This document shows positions 36,356 through 50,711 of a stretch of 64,000 nucleotides of DNA, piece by piece. The notes under the pieces were generated by a model. It saw only the letters and a list, made by a program, of their open reading frames with translations, was not told where the DNA came from and did no database searches. The translations under genes and the position numbers were made by a program. The first letter of the stretch is position 1. Each line of letters opens with the position of its first letter. The stretch is taken from assembly GCF_964204645.1 (NCBI RefSeq), contig NC_134025.1, positions 31,900,001 through 31,964,000 on the forward strand, given 5' to 3'. The stretch comes from Tubulanus polymorphus (Eukaryota > Nemertea > Palaeonemertea > Tubulaniformes > Tubulanidae).

Positions 36356-39299
36356 AAATGATAGGTTAAGGTAAACTGAACTGATTTGGAGAAGATGGAC
36401 TGAAAGATACAGATTTTTCTTGCAAAATAGGGTCCTAAAGATGATGAGTTCTATCTTAATTGATGGGTTAGGGTGTACTGAACTGATTTCAAATAGATAG
36501 GTGGAAAGATTAAGAATTTTCTGGCTATTTATGCTCCTGAAGATGATGGACTCGATCTGAAACGTTAGGTTAAGGTAAACTGAACTGATTTCGTGTAGAT
36601 GGACTGAAAGATACAGATTTTTCTTGCAAAATAGGGTCCTAAAGATGATGAATTCTATCTTAATTGATGGGTTAGGGTGTACTGAACTGATTTCAAATAG
36701 ATAGGTTGAAAGAATCAGAATTTTCTGGCTGCTTTTGGTTCTGAAGATGATGGATTCAACCTGAAAAGATGTGTTAAGGCGTATTGAACTGATTTCAAAT
36801 AGATAGGTGGAAAGATTCAGAATCTTCTGGGTACTTATGCTCCTGAAGATGATGGACTCGATCTGAAATGATAGGTTAAGGCAAACTGAACTGATTTCGA
36901 GTAGATGGACTGAAAGATACAGATTTTTCTTGCAAAATAGGGTCCTAAAGATGATGAGTTCTATCTTAATTGATGGGTTAGGGTGTACTGAACTGATTTC
37001 AAATAGATAGGTTGAAAGAATCAGAATTTTCTGGCTGCTTTTGGTTCTGAAGATGATGGATTCAATTTGAAAAGATGTGTTAAGGCGTATTGAACTGATT
37101 TCAAATAGATAGGTGGAAAGATTAAGAATTTTCTGGCTATTTATGCTCCTGAAGATGATGGACTCGATCTGAAATGATAGGTTAAGGTAAACTGAACTGA
37201 TTTCGAGTAGATGGACTGAAAGATACAGATTTTTCTTGCAAAATAGGGTCCTAAAGATGATGAGTTCTATCTTAATTGATGGGTTAGGGTGCACTGAACT
37301 GATTTCAAATAGAAAGGTGGAAAGATTAGGAATTTTCTGGTTATTTATGCTCCTGAAGATGATGGACTCGATCTGAAATGATAGGTTAAGGTCAACTGAA
37401 CTGATTTCGAGCAGATGGACTGAAAGATACAGATTTTTCTTGCAAAATAGAGTCCTAAAGGTGACGAATTCTATCTTAATTGATGGGTTAGGGTGAACTG
37501 AACTGATTTCAAATAGATAGGTGGAAAGAATCAGAATTTTCTGGCTTCCTTTGGTTCTGAAGATGATGGACTCAATCTGAAAAGATTGGCTAAGGCGTAT
37601 TGAACTGATTTCAAATAGATAGTTGGAAAGATTAAGAATTTTCTGGCTATTTATGCTCCTGAAGATGATGGACTCGATCTTAAATGATAGGTTAAGGTAA
37701 ACTGAACTGATTTCGAGTAGATGGACTGAAAGATACAGATTTATCTTGCAAAATAGGGTCCTAAAGATGATGAATTCTATCTTAATTGTTGGGTTAGGGT
37801 GTACTGAACTGATGTTCAATAGATTGGTTGAAAGATTCAGAATTTTCTGACTACTTATACTTCTGAAGTTGATTGATTCAATCTGAAAAGATGGGTTAAG
37901 GCGTATTGAACGGATTTCAAATAGATGGGTGGAAAGATTAAGAATTTTCTGGCTATTTATGCTCCTGAAGATGATGGACTCGATCTGAAATGATAGGTTA
38001 AGGTAAACTGAACTGATTCCGAGTAGATGGGATGTAAGATACAGATTTTTGTTGCAAATTAGGGTCCTAAAGATGATGAATTCTATCTTAATTAATGGGT
38101 TAGGGTGTAATGAACTGATGTCCAATAGATAGGTTGAAAGAATCAGAATTTTCTGGCTGCTTTTGGTTCTGAAGATGATGGATTCAATCTGAAAAGATGG
38201 GTTTAGGCGAATTGAACTGATTTCAAATAGATAGGTGGAAAGATTCAGAATTTTCTGGCTATTTATGCTCCTGAAGATGATGGACTCGATCTGAAACGAT
38301 AGGTTAAGGTAAACTGAACTGATTTCGAGTAGATGGACTGAAAGATACAGATTTTTCTTGCAAAATAGGGTCCTAAAGATGATGAATTCTATCTTGATTG
38401 ATGGGTTAGGGTGTACTGAACTGATTTCAAATAGATAGGTTGAAAGAATCAGAATTTTCTGGCTGCTTTTGGTTCTGAAGATGATGGATTCAATCTGAAA
38501 AGATGTGTTAAGGCGTATTGAACTGATTTCAAATAGATAGGTGGAAAGATTTAGCATTTTCTGGGTACTGATGCTCCTGAAGATGATGGACTCGATCTGA
38601 AATGATAGGTTAAGGTAAACTGAACTGATTTCGAGTAGATGGACTGAAAGATACATATTTTTCTTGCAAAGTAGGGTCCTAAAGATGATAAGTTCTATCT
38701 TAATTGATTGGTTAGGGTGTACTGAACTGATTTCAAATAGATAGGTGGAAAGATTAAGAATTTTCTGGCTATTTATGCTCCTGAAGATGATGGACTCGAT
38801 CTGAAACGATAGGTTAAGGTAAAATGAACTGATTTCGTGTAGATTGACTGAAAGATACAGATTTTTCTTGCAAAATAGGGTCCTAAAGATGATGAATTCT
38901 ATCTTAATTGATGGGTTAGGGTGTACTGAACTGATTTCAAATAGATAGGTTGAAAGAATCAGAATTTTCTGGCTGCTTTTGGTTCTGAAGATGATGGATT
39001 CAACCTGAAAAGATGTGTTAAGGCGTATTGAACTGATTTCAAATAGATAGGTGGAAAGATTCAGAATCTTCTGGGTACTTATGCTCCTGAAGATGATGGA
39101 CTCGATCTGAAATGATAGGTTAAGGCAAACTGAACTGATTTCGAGTAGATGGACTGAAAGATACAGATTTTTCTTGCAAAATAGGGTCCTAAAGATGATG
39201 AGTTCTATCTTAATTGATGGGTTAGGGTGTACTGAACTGATTTCAAATAGATAGGTTGAAAGAATCAGAATTTTCTGGCTGCTTTTGGTTCTGAAGATG

Positions 39300-42200
39300 A
39301 TGGACTCAATCTGAAAAGATGGGCTAAGGCGTATTGAACTGATTTCAAATAGATAGGTGGAAAGATTAAGAATTTTCTGGCTTTTTATGCTCCTGATGAT
39401 GATGGACTCGATCTGAAATGATAGGTTAAGGTAAACTGAACTGATTTCGAGTAGATGGACTGAAAGATACAGATTTTTCTTGCAAAAAAGGGTCCTAAAG
39501 ATGATGAATTCTATCTTAATTGATGGGTTAGGGTGAACTGAACTGATTTCAAATAGATAGGTGGAAAGAATCAGAATTTTCTGGCTGCCTTTGGTTCTGA
39601 AGATGATGGACTCAATCTGAAAAGATGGGCTAAGGCGTATGGAACTGATTTCAAATAGATAGGTGGAAAGATTAAGAATTTTCTGGCTATTTATGCTCCT
39701 GAAGATGATGGACTCGATCTGAAATGATAGGTTAAGGTAAACTGAACTGATTTCGAGTAGATGGACTGAAAGATACAGATTTTTCTTGCAAAATAGGGTC
39801 CTAAAGATGATGAATTCTATCTTAATTGTTGGGTTAGGGTGTACTGAACTGATGTTCAATAGATTGGTTGAAAGATTCAGAATTTTCTGACTACTTATAC
39901 TTCTGAAGTTGATTGATTCAATCTGAAAAGATGGGTTAAGGCGTATTGAACTGATTTCAAATAGATGGGTGGAAAGATTAAGAATTTTCTGGCTATTTAT
40001 GCTCCTGAAGATGATGGACTCCATCTGAAATGATAGGTTAAGGTAAACTGAACTGATTCCGAGTAGATGGGATGTAAGATACAGATTTTTGTTGCAAATT
40101 AGGGTCCTAAAGATGATGAATTCTATCTTAATTAATGGGTTAGGGTGTAATGAACTGATGTCAAATAGATAGGTTGAAAGAATCAGAATTTTCTGGCTGC
40201 TTTTGGTTCTGAAGATGATGGATTCAATCTGAAAAGATGGGTTTAGGCGAATTGAACTGATTTCAAATAGATAGGTGGAAAGATTCAGAATTTTCTGGCT
40301 ATTTATGCTCCTGAAGATGATGGACTCGATCTGAAACGATAGGTTAAGGTAAACTGAACTGATTTCGAGTAGATGGACTGAAAGATACAGATTTTTCTTG
40401 CAAAATAGGGTCCTAAAGATGATGAATTCTATCTTAATTGATGGGTTAGGGTGTACTGAACTGATTTCAAATAGATAGGTTGAAAGAATCCGAATTTTCT
40501 GGCTGCTTTTGGTTCTGAAGATGATGGATTCAATCTGAAAAGATGTGTTAAGGCGTATTGAACTGATTTCAAATAGATAGGTGGAAAGATTTAGCATTTT
40601 CTGGGTACTGATGCTCCTGAAGATGATGGACTCGATCTGAAATGATAGGTTAAGGTAAACTGAACTGATTTCGAGTAGATGGACTGAAAGATACATATTT
40701 TTCTTGCAAAGTAGGGTCCTTAAGATGATAAGTTCTATCATAATTGATTGGTTAGGGTGTACTGAACTGATTTCAAATAGATAAGTGGAAAGATTAAGAA
40801 TTTTCTGGCTATTTATGCTCCTGAAGATGATGGACTCGATCTGAAACGATAGGTTAAGGTAAACTGAACTGATTTCGTGTAGATTGACTGAAAGATACAG
40901 ATTTTTCTTGCAAAATAGGGTCCTAAAGATGATGAATTCTATCTTAATTGATGGGTTAGGGTGTACTGAACTGATTTCAAATAGATAGGTTGAAAGAATC
41001 AGAATTTTCTGGCTGCTTTTGGTTCTGAAGATGATGGATTCAACCTGAAAAGATGTGTTAAGGCGTATTGAACTGATTTCAAATAGATAGGTGGAAAGAT
41101 TCAGAATCTTCTGGGTACTTATGCTCCTGAAGATGATGGACTCGATCTGAAATGATAGGTTAAGGCAAACTGAACTGATTTCGAGTAGATGGACTGAAAG
41201 ATACAGATTTTTCTTGCAAAATAGGGTCCTAAAGATGATGAGTTCTATCTTAATTGATGGGTTAGGGTGTACTGAACTGATTTCAAATAGATAGGTTGAA
41301 AGAATCAGAATTTTCTGGCTGCTTTTGGTTCTGAAGATGATGGATTCGATTTGAAAAGATGTGTTAAGGCGTATTGAACTGATTTCAAATAGATAGGTGG
41401 AAAGATTCAGAATTTTCTGGGTACTTATGCTCCTGAAGATGATGGACTCGATCTGAAATGATAGGTTAAGGTAAACTGAACTGATTTCGAGTAGATGGAC
41501 TGAAAGATACAGATCTTTCTTGCAAAATAGGGTCCTAAAGATGATGAATTCTATCTTAATTGATGGGTTAGGGTGAAATGAACTGATTTCAAATAGATAG
41601 GTGGAAAGAATCAGAATTTTCTGGCTGCCTTTGGTTCTGAAGATGATGGACTCAATCTGAAAAGATGGGCTAAGGCGTATGGAACTGATTTCAAATGGAT
41701 AGGTGGAAAGATTAAGAATTTTCTGGCTATTTATGCTCCTGAAGATAATGGACTCGATCTGAAATGATAGGTTAAGGTAAACTGAACTGATTTCGAGTAG
41801 ATGGACTGAAAGATACAGATTTTTCTTGCAAAATAGGGTCCTAAAGATGATGAATTCTATCTTAATTGTTGGGTTAGGGTGTACTGAATTGATGTTCAAT
41901 AGATTGGTTGAAAGATTCAGAATTTTCTGACTACTTATACTTCTGAAGTTGATTGAAACAATCTGAAAAGATGGGTTAAGGCGTATTGAACTGATTTCAA
42001 ATAGATAGGTGGAAAGATTAAGAATTTTCTGGCTATTTATGCTCCTGAAGATGATGGACTCGATCTGAAATGATAGGTTAAGGTAAACTGAACTGATTTG
42101 GAGAAGATGGACTGAAAGATACAGATTTTTCTTGCAAAATAGGGTCCTAAAGATGATGAGTTCTATCTTAATTGATGGGTTAGGGTGTACTGAACTGATT

Positions 42201-43585
42201 TCAAATAGATAGGTGGAAAGATTAAGAATTTTCTGGCTATTTATGCTCCTGAAGATGATGGACTCGATCTGAAACGTTAGGTTAAGGTAAACTGAACTGA
42301 TTTCGTGTAGATGGACTGAAAGATACAGATTTTTCTTGCAAAATAGGGTCCTAAAGATGATGAATTCTATCTTAATTGATGGGTTAGGGTGTACTGAACT
42401 GATTTCAAATAGATAGGTTGAAAGAATCAGAATTTTCTGGCTGCTTTTGGTTCTGAAGATGATGGATTCAACCTGAAAAGATGTGTTAAGGCGTATTGAA
42501 CTGATTTCAAATAGATAGGTGGAAAGATTCAGAATCTTCTGGGTACTTATGCTCCTGAAGATGATGGACTCGATCTGAAATGATAGGTTAAGGCAAACTG
42601 AACTGATTTCGAGTAGATGGACTGAAAGATACAGATTTTTCTTGCAAAATAGGGTCCTAAAGATGATGAGTTCTATCTTAATTGATGGGTTAGGGTGTAC
42701 TGAACTGATTTCAAATAGATAGGTTGAAAGAATCAGAATTTTCTGGCTGCTTTTGGTTCTGAAGATGATGGATTCAATTTGAAAAGATGTGTTAAGGCGT
42801 ATTGAACTGATTTCAAATAGATAGGTGGAAAGATTAAGAATTTTCTGGCTATTTATGCTCCTGAGGATGATGCACTCGATCTGAAATGATAGGTTAAGGT
42901 AGACTGAACTGATTTCGAGTAGATGGACTGAAAGATACAGATTTTTCTTGCAAAATAGGGTCCTAAAGATGATGAGTTCTATCTTAATTGATGGGTTAGG
43001 GTGTACTGAACTGATTTCAAATAGATAGGTTGAAAGAATCAGAATTTTCTGGCTGCTTTTGGTTCTGAAGATGATGGATTCAATCTGAAAAGATGTGTTA
43101 AGGCGTATTGAACTGATTTCAAATAGATAGGTGGAAAGATTAAGAATTTTCTGGCTATTTATGCTCCTGAAGATGATGGACTCGATCTGAAATGATAGGT
43201 TAAGGTAAACTGAACTGATTTCGAGAAGATGGACTGAAAGATACAGATTTTTCTTGCAAAATAGGGTCCTAAAGATGATGAGTTCTATCTTAATTGATGG
43301 GTTAGGGTGTACTGAACTGATTTCAAATAGATAGGTTGAAAGAATCAGAATTTTCTGGCTGCTTTTGGTTCTGAAGATGATGGATTCAATCTGAAAAGAT
43401 GTGTTAAGGCGTATTGAACTGATTTCAAATAGATAGGTGGAAAGATTAAGAATTTTCTGGCTATTTATGCTCCTGAAGATGATGGACTCGATCTGAAATG
43501 ATATGTTAAGGTAAACTGAACTGATTTGGAGAAGATGGACTGAAAGATACAGATTTTTCTTGCAAAATAGGGTCCTAAAGATGAT
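39300..43585 (+). repeat. 4.3-kb segment duplicated from the 25.7-30.0 kb region
   Basis: Five rare variants match at an identical offset of 13,566 bp (133 x 102): ctttttatgctcctgatgat at 25815/39381, aatccgaatt at 26921/40487, ccttaagatgataag at 27152/40718, agatctttc at 27946/41512 and gatatgttaagg at 29934/43500. The segment lies between the two copies of the 6.7-kb block. Confidence 0.82.
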
Positions 43586-45532
43586 GAATTCTATCTTAAT
43601 TGTTGGGTTAGGGTGTACTGAACTGATGTTCAATAGATTGGTTGAAAGATTCAGAATTTTCTGACTACTTTTACTTCTGAAGTTGATTGATTCAATCTGA
43701 AAAGATGGGTTTAGGCGTATTGAACTGATTTCAAATAGATGGGTGGAAAGATTAAGAATTTTCTGGCTATTTATGCTCCTGAAGATGATGGACTCCATCT
43801 GAAATGATAGGTTAAGGTAAACTGAACTGATTCCGAGTAGATGGGATGTAAGATACAGATGTTTGTTGCAAATTAGGGTCCTAAAGATGATGAATTCTAT
43901 CTTAATTAATGGGTTAGGGTGTAATGAACTGATGTCAAATAGATAGGTTGAAAGAATCAGAATTTTCTGGCTGCTTTTGGTTCTGAAGATGATGGATTCA
44001 ATCTGAAAAGATGGGTTTAGGCGAATTGAACTGATTTCAAATAGATAGGTGGAAAGATTCAGAATTTTCTGGCTATTTATGCTCCTGAAGATGATGGACT
44101 CGATCTGAAACGATAGGTTAAGGTAAACTGAACTGATTTCGAGTAGATGGACTGAAAGATACAGATTTTTCTTGCAAAATAGGGTCCTAAAGATGATGAA
44201 TTCTATCTTAATTGATGGGTTAGGGTGTACTGAACTGATTTCAAATAGATAGGTTGAAAGAATCAGAATTTTCTGGCTGCTTTTGGTTCTGAAGATGATG
44301 GATTCAATCTGAAAAGATGTGTTAAGGCGTATTGAACTGATTTCAAATAGATAGGTGGAAAGATTTAGCATTTTCTGGGTACTGATGCTCCTGAAGATGA
44401 TGGACTCGATCTGAAATGATAGGTTAAGGTAAACTGAACTGATTTCGAGTAGATGGACTGAAAGATACATATTTTTCTTGCAAAGTAGGGTCCTAAAGAT
44501 GATAAGTTCTATCTTAATTGATTGGTTAGGGTGTACTGAACTGATTTCAAATAGATAGGTGGAAAGATTAAGAATTTTCTGGCTATTTATGCTCCTGAAG
44601 ATGATGGACTCGATCTGAAACGATAGGTTAAGGTAAACTGAACTGATTTCGTGTAGATTGACTGAAAGATACAGATTTTTCTTGCAAAATAGGGTCCTAA
44701 AGATGATGAATTCTATCTTAATTGATGGGTTAGGGTGTACTGAACTGATTTCAAATAGATAGGTTGAAAGAATCAGAATTTTCTGGCTGCTTTTTGTTCT
44801 GAAGATGATGGATTCAACCTGAAAAGATGTGTTAAGGCGTATTGAACTGATTTCAAATAGATAGGTGGAAAGATTCAGAATTTTCTGGGTACTTATGCTC
44901 CTGAAGATGATGGACTCGATCTGAAATGATAGGTTAAGGTAAACTGAACTGATTTCGAGTAGATGGACTGAAAGATACAGATTTTTCTTGCAAAATAGGG
45001 TCCTAAAGATGATGAATTCTATCTTAATTGATGGGTTAGGGTGAAATGAACTGATTTCAAATAGATAGGTGGAAAGAATCAGAATTTTCTGGCTGCCTTT
45101 GGTTCTGAAGATGATGGACTCAATCTGAAAAGATGGGCTAAGGCGTATGGAACTGATTTCAAATAGATAGGTGGAAAGATTAAGAATTTTCTGGCTATTT
45201 ATGCTCCTGAAGATGATGGACTCGATCTGAAATGATAGGTTAAGGTAAACTGAACTGATTTCGAGTAGATGGACTGAAAGATACAGATTTTTCTTGCAAA
45301 ATAGGGTCCTAAAGATGATGAATTCTATCTTAATTGTTGGGTTAGGGTGTACTGAACTGATGTTCAATAGATTGGTTGAAAGATTCAGAATTTTCTGACT
45401 ACTTATACTTCTGAAGTTGATTGAAACAATCTGAAAAGATGGGTTAAGGCGTATTGAACTGATTTCAAATAGATAGGTGGAAAGATTAAGAATTTTCTGG
45501 CTATTTATGCTCCTGAAGATGATGGACTCGAT

Positions 45533-45535
45533 CTA
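45533..45535 (-). other. Nonsense codon TAG, copy 3 of 5
   Basis: Same change as at 34415, 11,118 bp away, carried by the second copy of the 6.7-kb block. Confidence 0.9.
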
Positions 45536-47305
45536 AAATGATAGGTTAAGGTAAACTGAACTGATTTGGAGAAGATGGACTGAAAGATACAGATTTTTCT
45601 TGCAAAATAGGGTCCTAAAGATGATGAGTTCTATCTTAATTGATGGGTTAGGGTGTACTGAACTGATTTCAAATAGATAGGTGGAAAGATTAAGAATTTT
45701 CTGGCTATTTATGCTCCTGAAGATGATGGACTCGATCTGAAATGATAGGTTAAGGTAAACTGAACTGATTTCGAGTAGATGGACTGAAAGATACAGATTT
45801 TTCTTGCAAAATAGGGTCCTAAAGATGATGAATTCTATCTTAATTGATGGGTTAGGGTGTACTGAACTGATTTCAAATAGATAGGTTGAAAGAATCAGAA
45901 TTTTCTGGCTGCTTTTGGTTCTGAAGATGATGGATTCAATCTGAAAAGATGTGTTAAGGCGTATTGAACTGATTTCAAATAGATAGGTGGAAAGATTTAG
46001 CATTTTCTGGGTACTGATGCTCCTGAAGATGATGGACTCGATCTGAAATGATAGGTTAAGGTAAACTGAACTGATTTCGAGTAGATGGACTGAAAGATAC
46101 ATATTTTTCTTGCAAAGTAGGGTCCTAAAGATGATAAGTTCTATCTTAATTGATTGGTTAGGGTGTACTGAACTGATTTCAAATAGATAGGTGGAAAGAT
46201 TAAGAATTTTCTGGCTATTTATGCTCCTGAAGATGATGGACTCGATCTGAAACGATAGGTTAAGGTAAACTGAACTGATTTCGTGTAGATTGACTGAAAG
46301 ATACAGATTTTTCTTGCAAAATAGGGTCCTAAAGATGATGAATTCTATCTTAATTGATGGGTTAGGGTGTACTGAACTGATTTCAAATAGATAGGTTGAA
46401 AGAATCAGAATTTTCTGGCTGCTTTTGGTTCTGAAGATGATGGATTCAACCTGAAAAGATGTGTTAAGGCGTATTGAACTGATTTCAAATAGATAGGTGG
46501 AAAGATTCAGAATCTTCTGGGTACTTATGCTCCTGAAGATGATGGACTCGATCTGAAATGATAGGTTAAGGCAAACTGAACTGATTTCGAGTAGATGGAC
46601 TGAAAGATACAGATTTTTCTTGCAAAATAGGGTCCTAAAGATGATGAGTTCTATCTTAATTGATGGGTTAGGGTGTACTGAACTGATTTCAAATAGATAG
46701 GTTGAAAGAATCAGAATTTTCTGGCTGCTTTTGGTTCTGAAGATGATGGATTCGATTTGAAAAGATGTGTTAAGGCGTATTGAACTGATTTCAAATAGAT
46801 AGGTGGAAAGATTCAGAATTTTCTGGGTACTTATGCTCCTGAAGATGATGGACTCGATCTGAAATGATAGGTTAAGGTAAACTGAACGGATTTCGAGTAG
46901 ATGGACTGAAAGATACAGATTTTTCTTGCAAAATAGGGTCCTAAAGATGATGAATTCTATCTTAATTGATGGGTTAGGGTGAAATGAACTGATTTCAAAT
47001 AGATAGGTGGAAAGAATCAGAATTTTCTGGCTGCCTTTGGTTCTGAAGATGATGGACTCAATCTGAAAAGATGGGCTAAGGCGTATGGAACTGATTTCAA
47101 ATAGATAGGTGGAAAGATTAAGAATTTTCTGGCTATTTATGCTCCTGAAGATGATGGACTCGATCTGAAATGATAGGTTAAGGTAAACTGAACTGATTTC
47201 GAGTAGATGGACTGAAAGATACAGATTTTTCTTGCAAAATAGGGTCCTAAAGATGATGAATTCTATCTTAATTGTTGGGTTAGGGTGTACTGAACTGATG
47301 TTCAA
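45533..47305 (-). other. 590-codon open minus frame, twin of 34415-36187
   Basis: Same length and the same start and stop context as the frame at 34415-36187. The one residue difference I see comes from gaacgg near 46886. Confidence 0.65.
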
Positions 47306-47470
47306 TAGATTGGTTGAAAGATTCAGAATTTTCTGACTACTTATACTTCTGAAGTTGATTGAAACAATCTGAAAAGATGGGTTAAGGCGTATTGAACTGA
47401 TTTCAAATAGATAGGTGGAAAGATTAAGAATTTTCTGGCTATTTATGCTCCTGAAGATGATGGACTCGAT

Positions 47471-47473
47471 CTA
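47471..47473 (-). other. Nonsense codon TAG, copy 4 of 5
   Basis: Same change, again 1,938 bp after the previous copy, reproducing the 34415/36353 pair. Confidence 0.9.
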
Positions 47474-48671
47474 AAATGATAGGTTAAGGTAAACTGAACT
47501 GATTTGGAGAAGATGGACTGAAAGATACAGATTTTTCTTGCAAAATAGGGTCCTAAAGATGATGAGTTCTATCTTAATTGATGGGTTAGGGTGTACTGAA
47601 CTGATTTCAAATAGATAGGTGGAAAGATTAAGAATTTTCTGGCTATTTATGCTCCTGAAGATGATGGACTCGATCTGAAACGTTAGGTTAAGGTAAACTG
47701 AACTGATTTCGTGTAGATGGACTGAAAGATACAGATTTTTCTTGCAAAATAGGGTCCTAAAGATGATGAATTCTATCTTAATTGATGGGTTAGGGTGTAC
47801 TGAACTGATTTCAAATAGATAGGTTGAAAGAATCAGAATTTTCTGGCTGCTTTTGGTTCTGAAGATGATGGATTCAACCTGAAAAGATGTGTTAAGGCGT
47901 ATTGAACTGATTTCAAATAGATAGGTGGAAAGATTCAGAATCTTCTGGGTACTTATGCTCCTGAAGATGATGGACTCGATCTGAAATGATAGGTTAAGGC
48001 AAACTGAACTGATTTCGAGTAGATGGACTGAAAGATACAGATTTTTCTTGCAAAATAGGGTCCTAAAGATGATGAGTTCTATCTTAATTGATGGGTTAGG
48101 GTGTACTGAACTGATTTCAAATAGATAGGTTGAAAGAATCAGAATTTTCTGGCTGCTTTTGGTTCTGAAGATGATGGATTCAATTTGAAAAGATGTGTTA
48201 AGGCGTATTGAACTGATTTCAAATAGATAGGTGGAAAGATTAAGAATTTTCTGGCTATTTATGCTCCTGAAGATGATGGACTCGATCTGAAATGATAGGT
48301 TAAGGTAAACTGAACTGATTTCGAGTAGATGGACTGAAAGATACAGATTTTTCTTGCAAAATAGGGTCCTAAAGATGATGAGTTCTATCTTAATTGATGG
48401 GTTAGGGTGCACTGAACTGATTTCAAATAGAAAGGTGGAAAGATTAGGAATTTTCTGGTTATTTATGCTCCTGAAGATGATGGACTCGATCTGAAATGAT
48501 AGGTTAAGGTCAACTGAACTGATTTCGAGCAGATGGACTGAAAGATACAGATTTTTCTTGCAAAATAGAGTCCTAAAGATGACGAATTCTATCTTAATTG
48601 ATGGGTTAGGGTGAACTGAACTGATTTCAAATAGATAGGTGGAAAGAATCAGAATTTTCTGGCTTCCTTTG

Positions 48672-50711
48672 GTTCTGAAGATGATGGACTCAATCTGAAA
48701 AGATTGGCTAAGGCGTATTGAACTGATTTCAAATAGATAGTTGGAAAGATTAAGAATTTTCTGGCTATTTATGCTCCTGAAGATGATGGACTCGATCTTA
48801 AATGATAGGTTAAGGTAAACTGAACTGATTTCGAGTAGATGGACTGAAAGATACAGATTTATCTTGCAAAATAGGGTCCTAAAGATGATGAATTCTATCT
48901 TAATTGTTGGGTTAGGGTGTACTGAACTGATGTTCAATAGATTGGTTGAAAGATTCAGAATTTTCTGACTACTTATACTTCTGAAGTTGATTGATTCAAT
49001 CTGAAAAGATGGGTTAAGGCGTATTGAACGGATTTCAAATAGATGGGTGGAAAGATTAAGAATTTTCTGGCTATTTATGCTCCTGAAGATGATGGACTCG
49101 ATCTGAAATGATAGGTTAAGGTAAACTGAACTGATTCCGAGTAGATGGGATGTAAGATACAGATTTTTGTTGCAAATTAGGGTCCTAAAGATGATGAATT
49201 CTATCTTAATTAATGGGTTAGGGTGTAATGAACTGATGTCCAATAGATAGGTTGAAAGAATCAGAATTTTCTGGCTGCTTTTGGTTCTGAAGATGATGGA
49301 TTCAATCTGAAAAGATGGGTTTAGGCGAATTGAACTGATTTCAAATAGATAGGTGGAAAGATTCAGAATTTTCTGGCTATTTATGCTCCTGAAGATGATG
49401 GACTCGATCTGAAACGATAGGTTAAGGTAAACTGAACTGATTTCGAGTAGATGGACTGAAAGATACAGATTTTTCTTGCAAAATAGGGTCCTAAAGATGA
49501 TGAATTCTATCTTGATTGATGGGTTAGGGTGTACTGAACTGATTTCAAATAGATAGGTTGAAAGAATCAGAATTTTCTGGCTGCTTTTGGTTCTGAAGAT
49601 GATGGATTCAATCTGAAAAGATGTGTTAAGGCGTATTGAACTGATTTCAAATAGATAGGTGGAAAGATTTAGCTTTTTCTGGGTACTGATGCTCCTGAAG
49701 ATGATGGACTCGATCTGAAATGATAGGTTAAGGTAAACTGAACTGATTTCGAGTAGATGGACTGAAAGATACATATTTTTCTTGCAAAGTAGGGTCCTAA
49801 AGATGATAAGTTCTATCTTAATTGATTGGTTAGGGTGTACTGAACTGATTTCAAATAGATAGGTGGAAAGATTAAGAATTTTCTGGCTATTTATGCTCCT
49901 GAAGATGATGGACTCGATCTGAAACGATAGGTTAAGGTAAACTGAACTGATTTCGTGTAGATTGACTGAAAGATACAGATTTTTCTTGCAAAATAGGGTC
50001 CTAAAGATGATGAATTCTATCTTAATTGATGGGTTAGGGTGTACTGAACTGATTTCAAATAGATAGGTTGAAAGAATCAGAATTTTCTGGCTGCTTTTGG
50101 TTCTGAAGATGATGGATTCAACCTGAAAAGATGTGTTAAGGCGTATTGAACTGATTTCAAATAGATAGGTGGAAAGATTCAGAATCTTCTGGGTACTTAT
50201 GCTCCTGAAGATGATGGACTCGATCTGAAATGATAGGTTAAGGCAAACTGAACTGATTTCGAGTAGATGGACTGAAAGATACAGATTTTTCTTGCAAAAT
50301 AGGGTCCTAAAGATGATGAGTTCTATCTTAATTGATGGGTTAGGGTGTACTGAACTGATTTCAAATAGATAGGTTGAAAGAATCAGAATTTTCTGGCTGC
50401 TTTTGGTTCTGAAGATGATGGATTCAACCTGAAAAGATGTGTTAAGGCGTATTGAACTGATTTCAAATAGATAGGTGGAAAGATTCAGAATCTTCTGGGT
50501 ACTTATGCTCCTGAAGATGATGGACTCGATCTGAAATGATAGGTTAAGGCAAACTGAACTGATTTCGAGTAGATGGACTGAAAGATACAGATTTTTCTTG
50601 CAAAATAGGGTCCTAAAGATGATGAGTTCTATCTTAATTGATGGGTTAGGGTGTACTGAACTGATTTCAAATAGATAGGTGGAAAGAATCAGAATTTTCT
50701 GGCTGCCTTTG
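48672..50711 (+). repeat. 2,040-bp recent tandem duplication, copy 1
   Basis: Twenty monomers directly repeated downstream. Comparing the two copies line by line from about 48.67 to 50.74 kb I found one mismatch (agctttttct at 49671 against agcattttct at 51711). Shared rare variants include agttggaaag (48739/50779), gatttatcttgc (48856/50896) and cttgattgat (49511/51551). Confidence 0.9.

Larger units (their letters stand above)
32623..39290 (+). repeat. 6.7-kb block, copy 1 (second copy 11,118 bp downstream)
   Basis: Markers recur exactly 109 monomers downstream: gctttttgttctg at 33671 and 44789, the ctaaaa nonsense variant at 34415/45533 and 36353/47471, and the agtcctaaag variant at 37451/48569. 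Homology begins near 32.62 kb and ends near 39.29 kb, where the sequence switches to a segment related to 25.7 kb. Confidence 0.78.
36353..45367 (-). other. 3,004-codon open minus frame; satellite-derived
   Basis: About 88 copies of the 34-residue unit from a TTG in a variant B monomer to the TAG at 36353. Its content follows the mosaic of blocks copied from 25.7-32.6 kb and 32.6-39.3 kb. Confidence 0.65.
43741..50408 (+). repeat. 6.7-kb block, copy 2
   Basis: Same content as 32.6-39.3 kb at an offset of 11,118 bp. The first part (about 43.6-44.86 kb) also matches 31.3-32.6 kb at an offset of 12,240 bp (gctttttgttctg at 32550/44790, ctgactactttta at 31421/43661), so this copy is a mosaic of two sources. 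A private change is gaacgg for gaactg near 46886. Confidence 0.75.
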
